Assembly (NCBI GenBank): GCA_002451175.1
Contig: DKBI01000308.1
Location: 1,612-6,954, forward strand
Source: Betaproteobacteria bacterium UBA6904
GTDB lineage: Bacteria; Pseudomonadota; Gammaproteobacteria; Burkholderiales; SG8-39
Direction: 5' to 3'
Length of the DNA: 5,343 nt
Positions 1 to 5,343 of the stretch are shown here, one piece after another. The notes beneath the pieces are model-generated. The model saw only the letters and a program-made list of their open reading frames with translations, did no database searches and had not been told where the DNA came from. A program made the position numbers and the translations under genes. How positions within the stretch are numbered: position 1 is the stretch's first letter; every line of letters begins with the position of its first letter.

Positions 1-231
1 ATCGAATGGAGCGGGGCGCTGCGCTGGTCGACCACGGGCGCCGACGCGGCGACCGTGCGTCGCGCGGCTGCGCAGGCGGGCGGGCACGCCACGCTGTTCC
101 GCGCGAGCGACAAGTCCGCCGGCGTGTTCGCTCCCCTCGAGCCCGTGATGGCGCGCCTGCACCGCGACATCAAGCGCACCCTGGATCCGCAGGGCGTGCT
201 CAACCGCGGCAGGCTCTACGCGGACTTCTGA
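1..231 (+). CDS. glcE: Glycolate oxidase FAD-binding subunit GlcE, C-terminal fragment (5' end outside window)
   Basis: The first reading frame is open from base 1 and ends at TGA 229-231, giving the last 76 residues of a longer protein. The fragment starts IEWSGALRW and ends DPQGVLNRGRLYADF. This resembles the C-terminal cap of FAD-binding subunits of glycolate oxidase, which usually close with a DP-x-G-x-x-N-x-GR-x-Y signature. GlcE is a soluble flavoprotein subunit that acts with GlcD and GlcF to oxidise glycolate to glyoxylate. The FAD-binding PCMH-type domain lies upstream and is not visible. The immediate downstream presence of glcF on the same strand supports the call. One oddity is that the gap to glcF is 195 bases and is filled by an opposite-strand gene whose last 16 bases overlap the end of this one. 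Identification is firm because of glcF; the fragment alone would be weaker. Confidence 0.88.
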   Translation: MEWSGALRWSTTGADAATVRRAAAQAGGHATLFRASDKSAGVFAPLEPVMARLHRDIKRTLDPQGVLNRGRLYADF

Positions 232-401
232 CCCGTGCCTGCGCCGCGCTGCTTCGCCGCCTTGACGGCCTCCGCCATGAACGCCACGGCGCGCTCGTCT
301 TCGCGCTGCCGTCGCGCAGCGTACTTGCGCACGCTGACCCAGAGCCAGATGCCGCAGACCGCGAGCAGCGCGAGGGCGAGAAGGACGAACGTCTTGCTCA
401 T
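216..401 (-). CDS. Small single-pass membrane protein of unknown function (61 aa), antisense between glcE and glcF
   Basis: I do not recognise this protein. It reads MSKTFVLLALALL at the start, with a hydrophobic segment at residues 5-24 (including the W19-L20-W21 pair), followed by a basic tail rich in Arg, Lys and Ala (residues 25-61). The positive-inside rule suggests N-out/C-in topology in the inner membrane with a cytoplasmic tail. Almost every codon ends in G or C, like the neighbouring genes, which supports real coding. The frame stays open upstream to an ATG at 521, but I chose the ATG at 401. From there the membrane segment begins at once, the protein does not run into glcF, and a TATACT -10-like box lies 6 bases before it. 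No Shine-Dalgarno is visible, which fits a leaderless message. Its end (TAG 216-218) overlaps the last bases of glcE tail to tail. A lipoprotein was considered at C16 but the -1 residue is Val. Existence is likely; function is unknown. Confidence 0.6.
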   Translation of the reverse strand: MSKTFVLLALALLAVCGIWLWVSVRKYAARRQREDERAVAFMAEAVKAAKQRGAGTGQKSA

Positions 402-407
402 GCGCAA

Positions 408-413
408 AGTATA
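408..413 (-). promoter_or_regulatory. Candidate -10 box (TATACT) for the small minus-strand gene, implying a leaderless transcript
   Basis: Read on the minus strand, TATACT matches the sigma-70 -10 consensus at five of six positions. It lies six bases before the ATG at 401, so transcription would begin at or within a base or two of the start codon. No good -35 is seen: the hexamer 17 bases upstream reads GGGTCT, and there is no extended -10 TG. The surrounding sequence is very GC-rich, which makes this short AT-rich run stand out. Confidence 0.35.
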
Positions 414-415
414 AC
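410..415 (+). promoter_or_regulatory. Candidate -10 box (TATAAC) just upstream of glcF, overlapping the opposite-strand box
   Basis: TATAAC matches the sigma-70 -10 consensus at five of six positions and ends 11 bases before the glcF ATG, so a transcript from it would have only about a 4-6 base leader. No convincing -35 is visible at 16-18 bases upstream. It shares TATA with the minus-strand box at 408-413, so the site could fire in both directions. glcF may instead be read mainly from a promoter upstream of glcD or glcE. Confidence 0.25.
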
Positions 416-426
416 GGCGCGGCGCC

Positions 427-1671
427 ATGCAGACCCTGCTCGCCGACTTCATCCGCGCGACGCCCGAAGGCCACGAGGCGGAAGCGATCCTGCGCAAGTG
501 CGTGCACTGCGGTTTTTGCACCGCAACCTGCCCGACCTATCAGCTGCTCGGGGACGAGCTGGATTCGCCGCGCGGCCGCATCTATCTCATCAAGCAGGCC
601 CTGGAGGGCGCGCCGGTCACGGAGCGCACGCGCCAGCACCTCGACCGCTGCCTGACGTGCCGCTCCTGCGAGACGACCTGCCCCTCGGGGGTCCGCTACG
701 GACGCCTGGTGGACATCGGCCGGCAGGTGGTCGAGACGCGCACGCCGCCGCGAAGCGCCTGGCAGCGGCTGCAGCGGGCGGCGCTCGCGTTCACGCTGCC
801 GCGGACGGCGCTGTTCGGCGCGCTGCTCGCGCTCGGCCGCATGGCGCGGCCGTTTCTGTTCGGCGGCCTGCGCGAGAAGATTCCCGCGCGCATCGAGCCG
901 GCGGGCGAACGGCCTGCCGCGCGCCACGACCGGCGCGTCATCGCGCTCGCGGGGTGCGTGCAGCCGGCGCTGGCGCCGGCGATCAACGCGGCGGCTGCGC
1001 GCGTGCTGGACCGGCTGGGCATTTCGATGGTGGAAGTCGCCGGCGCCGGCTGTTGCGGGGCGCTGCGCTTTCACCTCAACCAGCAGGAAGCCGGGCGCGA
1101 CGACATGCGCGCGCTGATCGATCGCTGGTGGCCGCTGATCGAGGGCGACGGCGCGGAGTCCGTGGTGATCACGGCGAGCGGCTGCGGCGCCACCGTAGAG
1201 GACTACGGCCACGTCCTGGAGCACGATCCGGACTACCGGCACAAGGCAGCGCGCATCGCGTTGCTGACCAAGGACATCTCGGAAGTCGTCGCCGCCGAGG
1301 CGCCGGCGCTCGAAGCCCTCCTGCAGGCGCGCCCGGCGCGCAAGCGGCTGCGCGTGGCCTTCCAGTCGCCCTGCTCGCTGCAGCACGGCATGCAGATCCG
1401 CGGCGTCGTCGAGGGCCTGCTGCGGCGCGCCGGCTACGAGCTGACGCCCGTTCCCGAAGCGCACCTGTGCTGTGGTTCGGCGGGCACCTACTCGATCCTG
1501 CAGCCCGAGCTCTCGCTGCAACTGCGCGACCGCAAGCTCTCGGCGCTCGCCGGCGGCGCGCCGGACGTCGTGGCGACTTCGAACATCGGCTGCCTCGCGC
1601 ACCTGCAGGGTGGCACGCAGACGCCGGTGCGGCACTGGATACAGCTGCTGGACGACGTCCTGCAGGGGTAA
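427..1671 (+). CDS. glcF: Glycolate oxidase iron-sulfur subunit GlcF (414 aa)
   Basis: GlcF is the electron-transfer subunit of the GlcDEF glycolate oxidase, carrying electrons from the flavin subunits toward the membrane quinone pool as glycolate becomes glyoxylate. Two ferredoxin-type [4Fe-4S] motifs are intact: C25-x2-C28-x2-C31-x3-C35-P and C75-x2-C78-x2-C81-x3-C85-P. Two cysteine-rich CCG-type modules follow, with C209-C210-G211 and C348-C349-G350, plus C316 in the SPCSLQH stretch. These CCG domains are shared with GlpC and HdrB-type subunits. The N-terminal blocks CVHCGFCTATCPTYQLLGDE and PRGRIYLIKQ are typical of GlcF, and the length is close to the roughly 407 residues of the E. coli protein. 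There is no membrane helix. ATG 427 gives the family's usual short lead before the first cluster, but no Shine-Dalgarno precedes it. The next gene starts 9 bases after the TAA. Confidence 0.96.
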   Translation: MQTLLADFIRATPEGHEAEAILRKCVHCGFCTATCPTYQLLGDELDSPRGRIYLIKQALEGAPVTERTRQHLDRCLTCRSCETTCPSGVRYGRLVDIGRQVVETRTPPRSAWQRLQRAALAFTLPRTALFGALLALGRMARPFLFGGLREKIPARIEPAGERPAARHDRRVIALAGCVQPALAPAINAAAARVLDRLGISMVEVAGAGCCGALRFHLNQQEAGRDDMRALIDRWWPLIEGDGAESVVITASGCGATVEDYGHVLEHDPDYRHKAARIALLTKDISEVVAAEAPALEALLQARPARKRLRVAFQSPCSLQHGMQIRGVVEGLLRRAGYELTPVPEAHLCCGSAGTYSILQPELSLQLRDRKLSALAGGAPDVVATSNIGCLAHLQGGTQTPVRHWIQLLDDVLQG

Positions 1672-1680
1672 GATGGCCCG

Positions 1681-3783
1681 ATGAATGCACCGACCGCAGA
1701 TCAGCGCCTCGCCCGCCCGGATACGGATGTCCGCGTGGTTCGCACGGCATGCCCCCACGACTGTCCCGACACGTGCGGCATGCTGGTCACCGTCAAGGAC
1801 GGTGTGGCCATCCGCATTCAGGGCGATCCGTCGATGCCTTTCACCGACGGCACGCTGTGCACCAAGGTCTCGCATTACCTCGAGCGCACGTATGCGCCCG
1901 ACCGCGTGCTGCACCCCATGCGCCGCACCGGTCCCAAGGGCCGCGGCGAGTTCCAGCGCATTGCGTGGGACGAGGCGCTCGACGAGATCGCTGCGCGGCT
2001 GAAGGCCCTGGCCGCCTCGCCCGAGGGGCCGGAATCGATCCTGCCCCTCAGCTACGCGGGCACGATGGGCATGGTGCAGTACGCCTCGATGGACCGGCGG
2101 TTCTTCCACCGGCTCGGGGCGTCGCTTCTCGAGCGCACGCTGTGCTCCTCGGCGGGCAAGTTCGGCATCAAGGCGACGCTGGGCGGCTCCGTCGGCATGG
2201 ATCCCGAGCGCTTCGCGGAGGCGCGCCTGATCCTGTTGTGGGGCGCCAACCCGATCGTGTCGAATCTTCACCTCTGGCCGCGCGTGCTGGAGGCGAAGCG
2301 CCGCGGCGCCAAGGTGATCGCGATCGATCCCTACCGCAGCCTGTCGGCGGAGAAGTGCTCGCAGCACATTGCGCTGCTGCCCGGCACCGATGGCGCGCTG
2401 GCGCTCGGCATGATGCACGTGCTCGTCGCCGAGAATCTCGTCGACCGCGACTACATCGCGCGCTACACGCTCGGTTTCGAGGCGCTGGCCGAACGGCTGA
2501 AGACCTGCACGCCGGAATGGGCCGCGGGCGTCTGCGGGCTGCGCGCGGCGGAGGTCGTGCAGCTGGCGCGCGATTACGGCACGACCCGCCCTGCCGCGAT
2601 CCGGCTCAACTACGGCATGCAGCGGCACGCGGGCGGCGGCATTGCGGCGCGCACGATCGCGTGCCTGCCGGCGCTGGTCGGTGCGTGGCGTGAACCCGCC
2701 GGCGGCATCGTGCTGAGCACGAACGATTTCTACAACTTCGACCACGCCGCGCTCGAGCGCCCGGACCTGCTCGGCGGGCGCCAGCCGCGCGTCATCAACC
2801 ATGCGGCGGTCGGCGACGCGCTCACCGCGGCCAGCCCGCCGGTGCGCGCGGTGGTGGTCTACAACAACAATCCGGTCGCCGTGTGCCCGGATGCGGAAAA
2901 GGTCGTCGCCGGGTTCCGGCGCGAGGACCTGTTCTGCGTCGTGATGGATTCGTTCCTCACCGACACGGCGGACTACGCGGACATCGTCCTGCCGGCGACG
3001 ACGCAGCTCGAGCATTTCGACGTGCACAAGTCGTACGGGCACCTCTACGTGCTCGCCAACAATCCGTCGATCGCGCCGGTCGGCGAATCGCTGCCCAACT
3101 CCGAAGTGTTCCGCCGTCTGGCCGCGCGCCTGGGGTTCGACGACCCCTGCTTCCGCGACAGCGACGAGGACATCTGCCGCACGGCACTGCGCTCCGCGAG
3201 CCCGCGCATGCAGGGCATCGGCTGGGAGCGCGTCAAGGAAAGCGGCTGGCAGCGCCTGCGCGTGCCCGAGCGCTTCGCGCCATTTGCCGAGGGCGGCTTT
3301 CCGACGCCCTCCGGCAAGTGCGAGTTCACCAGCGCGTGGCTCGAGCGCCAGGGCTTCGATCCGCTGCCGTTCTTCAACCCGCCCGCGGAATCCGCGGTGA
3401 GCGACGCGGCGCGTGCAAAGCGCTATCCGCTCGCGTTTCTCTCGCCACCGGCGCGCAATTTCCTCAATTCGACCTTCGCCAACCTCAAGCGCTTCCGGGA
3501 TCAGGAGGGCGAGCCGCGCCTCGAGCTGCACTCGAGCGACGCGCAGGCGCGCGGCATCGTCGACGGCGACCGCGTGCGTGTGTTCAACGATCGCGGCAGC
3601 TATTTCCTGCGGGCGCGCGTGAACGACAAGCCGCGCCCCGGCGTGGTCGTGGCCCCGTCGGTCTGGTGGCGCAAGCACTCGCCCGATGGCCGCAACGCCA
3701 ACAGCGTGACCTCGCAGCGCATCGCGGACCTGGGCGGCGGCGCGACCTTCTACGATTGTCTGGTGGAAGTCGAGAAGGCTTGA
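1681..3783 (+). CDS. Molybdopterin-dependent oxidoreductase, DMSO reductase family, cytoplasmic (700 aa)
   Basis: This is a catalytic subunit of the bis-MGD molybdenum/tungsten enzymes; its substrate cannot be told from sequence. An N-terminal [4Fe-4S] domain has C24-x3-C28-x3-C32-x27-C60, followed by K62 as in family members that pass electrons through this cluster. The main molybdopterin domain spans roughly residues 75-480 and includes LLWGANPIVSN, VVVYNNNPVAVCPD (391-404) and DSFLTDTADYADIVLPAT (423-440), a hallmark stretch. The C-terminal dinucleotide-binding domain covers about 580-697 and ends with N672-x-N674-SVTS and GGGATFYD. The likely metal ligand is C155 in RTLCSSAG, by position relative to NapA-type enzymes, though S156 or S157 cannot be excluded. 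There is no twin-arginine signal, so it should act in the cytoplasm. It lacks the extra C-terminal [2Fe-2S] domain of some NasA enzymes, and no electron-transfer partner gene is adjacent. The start is ATG 1681, 9 bases after glcF. Confidence 0.93.
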   Translation: MNAPTADQRLARPDTDVRVVRTACPHDCPDTCGMLVTVKDGVAIRIQGDPSMPFTDGTLCTKVSHYLERTYAPDRVLHPMRRTGPKGRGEFQRIAWDEALDEIAARLKALAASPEGPESILPLSYAGTMGMVQYASMDRRFFHRLGASLLERTLCSSAGKFGIKATLGGSVGMDPERFAEARLILLWGANPIVSNLHLWPRVLEAKRRGAKVIAIDPYRSLSAEKCSQHIALLPGTDGALALGMMHVLVAENLVDRDYIARYTLGFEALAERLKTCTPEWAAGVCGLRAAEVVQLARDYGTTRPAAIRLNYGMQRHAGGGIAARTIACLPALVGAWREPAGGIVLSTNDFYNFDHAALERPDLLGGRQPRVINHAAVGDALTAASPPVRAVVVYNNNPVAVCPDAEKVVAGFRREDLFCVVMDSFLTDTADYADIVLPATTQLEHFDVHKSYGHLYVLANNPSIAPVGESLPNSEVFRRLAARLGFDDPCFRDSDEDICRTALRSASPRMQGIGWERVKESGWQRLRVPERFAPFAEGGFPTPSGKCEFTSAWLERQGFDPLPFFNPPAESAVSDAARAKRYPLAFLSPPARNFLNSTFANLKRFRDQEGEPRLELHSSDAQARGIVDGDRVRVFNDRGSYFLRARVNDKPRPGVVVAPSVWWRKHSPDGRNANSVTSQRIADLGGGATFYDCLVEVEKA

Positions 3784-4727
3784 GCGCCCCGGTCCATCTC
3801 TTTCTCGGCGAGCATCTCGGCCGCTACGGGTTTCCCGAGGGGCATCCGCTGTCGATCGACCGCCAGGGCGCGTTCTGGAATGCGGCGCGCAGTCGGGGAC
3901 TGGAAGGCGCGGCGGTGCTCGCGGGGTCGCGGCCGGCGTCGCGCGAGGAAATCGAGCGGTTTCACCATCCGGCGTACGTCGATCGCGTCATCGAGGCCTC
4001 GCGGACGGGCAGCGGCTATCTCGACACCGGCGATACGCCCGCGTTCGCGGGCTGCTACGAGGTGTCCTGCCACCTCGTGGGCGCCGCGCTCGAGGGCGCG
4101 CGGCGCATCCTGTCCGGCGAGGCGCGGCGCACGTTTCAGCCGATCGGCGGCCTGCACCACGCGCGGCGCGCGGGCGCGGCCGGCTTCTGCGTGTTCAACG
4201 ACCTCGGCGTGCTCATCGAGACGCTGCGCGCCGACCCTGGGCTGCGCCGCATCGCCTACGTGGACATCGACGTGCACCACGGCGACGGCGTGTTCTACGA
4301 GTTCGAGGACGACCCCGGGCTGATCGTCGCCGACATTCACGAGGACGGCGCGTTCCTCTATCCGGGCACGGGGTTCGCGGACGAGACGGGGCGGGGCGAG
4401 GCGCGCGGCACCAAGCTCAACCTGCCGCTGGCGCGGGGTGCCGGGGACGCGGAGTTCTTTCGTGCCTGGGAGGCAGTCGAGCGATTCCTCGACCGCCATG
4501 CGCCGGAGCTGGTCATCCTGCAGTGCGGCGCGGACGGCCTCGCCGGCGATCCGCTCGCCGACCTGCGCTACACGCCGGCGGCGCACACGCAGGCGGTGCG
4601 CCGGCTCGTCGCGCTCGCCGAGCGCCACGCGCAGGGCCGGCTGATGGTGTTTGGGGGCGGCGGCTACAGTCTGGAGAATCTGTCCATGGCGTGGTGCGCG
4701 GTACTCGAGGCACTGGCGGCCGAGTGA
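3780..4727 (+). CDS. Histone deacetylase superfamily protein, AcuC-like zinc amidohydrolase (315 aa)
   Basis: This is a predicted cytoplasmic zinc-dependent deacetylase. The family removes acetyl groups from lysines of proteins such as acetyl-CoA synthetase, or from small amines. All catalytic elements are visible. The His pair is H126-H127 in GGLHHARR, followed by GFCVFND (135-141). The DIDVHHGDG block provides D162 and zinc ligands D164 and H166. The third zinc ligand is D252 in QCGADGLAGDPL, and the transition-state tyrosine is Y296 in GGGGYS. The enzyme is therefore probably active. The length of 315 residues is a single deacetylase domain. I chose TTG 3780 because it overlaps the previous stop (TTGA), puts the usual N-terminal GHP block at residues 21-23, and has GGAAG at 3765-3769, 10 bases upstream; there is no ATG or GTG nearby. 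The frame is open far upstream inside the molybdoenzyme gene, but that part does not look coding. True substrate is unknown, so I give no symbol. Confidence 0.9.
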   Translation: MSAPVHLFLGEHLGRYGFPEGHPLSIDRQGAFWNAARSRGLEGAAVLAGSRPASREEIERFHHPAYVDRVIEASRTGSGYLDTGDTPAFAGCYEVSCHLVGAALEGARRILSGEARRTFQPIGGLHHARRAGAAGFCVFNDLGVLIETLRADPGLRRIAYVDIDVHHGDGVFYEFEDDPGLIVADIHEDGAFLYPGTGFADETGRGEARGTKLNLPLARGAGDAEFFRAWEAVERFLDRHAPELVILQCGADGLAGDPLADLRYTPAAHTQAVRRLVALAERHAQGRLMVFGGGGYSLENLSMAWCAVLEALAAE

Positions 4728-5343
4728 GCGAGCCCGCGCTCGCCGCTGCAGACCGTTCGCGCGCCGGGTGGCCGCACGTGGCGCGGCTCTCGCGCTTCGT
4801 CGCGCCGTACCGCGCGCAGGTCGCCGCGGCGCTGGTCGCGCTGCTGGTGGCTGCGGGCTGCGTGCTGGCGCTCGGGCAGGGCCTGAAGTACGTCGTCGAT
4901 CACGGTTTCGGCAGCGGCGAGCCGGGCCTGCTCGACAGCGCGCTCGGCGCGATGATCGCGGTGGCGGCGACGCTGTCGGTGGCGACGTTCTTCCGCTTCT
5001 ACCTGATGATGACGCTCGGCGAGCGCGTGGTCGCCGACCTGCGCCGCGCGGTGTTCAACCACATCCTCGCGCTCGAGCCCGCGTTCTTCGAGGCGACGCG
5101 CACCGGCGAGGTGATCTCGCGCCTGACGAACGACACGACACTGCTGCAGCAGGTGATCGGCTACGGGCTGTCGATGTTCGTGCGCAGCGCGCTGATGATG
5201 GTCGGGGCGACGGTGATGATGTTCGTCGTCAGCGTGAAGCTCGCGGCGTTCGTGCTGCTCGGCGTGCCCGTGACGCTCGTGCCGATCCTGCTGCTCGGCC
5301 GGCGCGTGCGGCGGCTGTCGCGGACCAACCAGGATCGCGTCGC
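4724..5343 (+). CDS. ABC exporter, MsbA-related permease/ATP-binding protein, N-terminal part (3' end outside window)
   Basis: The visible 206 residues are the start of the membrane domain of a half-size ABC exporter, probably the MsbA-related permease/ATP-binding family (TIGR02204 type, by memory of its pattern). After a roughly 25-residue cytoplasmic lead come membrane helices at about 33-53 and 70-95. The conserved intracellular stretch contains LGERVVADLRRAVF (98-111) and FFEATRTGEVISRLTND (121-137). Two more helices follow at about 147-168 and 173-191, then GRRVRRLSR and NQDRVA. The nucleotide-binding domain, with its Walker and signature motifs, must lie beyond the window. Such proteins dimerise and export lipids or other hydrophobic molecules; the cargo here is unknown. 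GTG 4724 is chosen because it overlaps the deacetylase stop as GTGA and gives the normal lead length. A weak GAGG sits 13 bases upstream, so initiation probably depends on coupling. Confidence 0.9.
   Translation, partial: MSEPALAAADRSRAGWPHVARLSRFVAPYRAQVAAALVALLVAAGCVLALGQGLKYVVDHGFGSGEPGLLDSALGAMIAVAATLSVATFFRFYLMMTLGERVVADLRRAVFNHILALEPAFFEATRTGEVISRLTNDTTLLQQVIGYGLSMFVRSALMMVGATVMMFVVSVKLAAFVLLGVPVTLVPILLLGRRVRRLSRTNQDRV

Noticed and set aside
354..401. Lipoprotein signal in the small minus-strand protein (Cys16 after a hydrophobic run).
   Set aside because: The residue before the Cys is Val, not Gly, Ala or Ser, so it does not fit a lipobox; a plain membrane helix is simpler.
232..426. 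Terminator hairpin between glcE and glcF.
   Set aside because: No stem followed by a T-run on either strand; the gap is filled by the small minus-strand gene.
1039..1050. Perfect 12-base palindrome GCCGGCGCCGGC, possible operator or hairpin.
   Set aside because: It lies inside glcF and encodes the Gly/Ala residues just before the CCG motif; such palindromes are expected by chance at this GC content.
6..2693. Very long plus-strand open frame (895 codons) across glcE, the gap, glcF and much of the molybdoenzyme gene.
   Set aside because: It is a GC-driven shadow: it lies out of frame with three recognisable genes, has a low-complexity Arg/Ala/Pro-rich translation and shows no family motif.
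2883..3779. Upstream in-frame extension of the deacetylase to an ATG at 2883.
   Set aside because: This part overlaps the C-terminal third of the molybdoenzyme and translates to Arg/Ala-rich sequence without domains; the deacetylase family block begins right after TTG 3780.
3750..4628. 292-codon minus-strand frame opposite the deacetylase gene.
   Set aside because: The translation is Arg/Val/Glu-rich without motifs and mirrors the codon structure of the deacetylase, whose catalytic residues prove the plus strand is coding.
4664..5062. 132-codon minus-strand frame opposite the exporter start.
   Set aside because: The plus strand encodes recognisable exporter helices and the ERVVADLRR stretch; the minus translation is His/Arg-rich shadow sequence.

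Overview
This window looks like chromosome from a high-GC proteobacterium (about 70% GC by eye, with strong G/C bias at third codon positions). A betaproteobacterium is most likely. The basis is the glcE-glcF pair followed by a cytoplasmic molybdopterin oxidoreductase, an AcuC-like deacetylase and an MsbA-related exporter. The placement is inference from family resemblance, not a search. I see no phage, transposon, CRISPR or RNA gene.

Layout: positions 1-231 hold the 3' end of glcE (FAD-binding subunit of glycolate oxidase). A small minus-strand gene (216-401) for a 61-residue single-pass membrane protein sits in the gap before glcF and overlaps the end of glcE tail to tail. Then come four plus-strand genes: glcF (427-1671, iron-sulfur subunit of glycolate oxidase), a DMSO-reductase-family molybdopterin oxidoreductase (1681-3783), a histone-deacetylase-superfamily amidohydrolase (3780-4727, TTG start) and the N-terminal membrane part of an ABC exporter (4724 to the window edge, GTG start).

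The plus-strand genes are packed like one operon. The gap is 9 bases after glcF, followed by two 4-base stop/start overlaps (TTGA and GTGA), which suggests translational coupling. GlcE and GlcF work with GlcD (presumably upstream, outside the window) to oxidise glycolate to glyoxylate and pass electrons to the respiratory chain. The molybdoenzyme, deacetylase and exporter have no obvious link to glycolate. Their tight packing implies co-expression, but their substrates cannot be read from the sequence.

The most unusual part is the glcE-glcF junction. A small gene lies antisense inside what is normally a continuous glc operon. The only AT-rich island in the gap (about 406-415) carries overlapping -10-like hexamers on both strands, placed so that both transcripts would be leaderless or nearly so. 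No wholly new system is evident; the rest is an ordinary metabolic operon with an unassigned molybdoenzyme.
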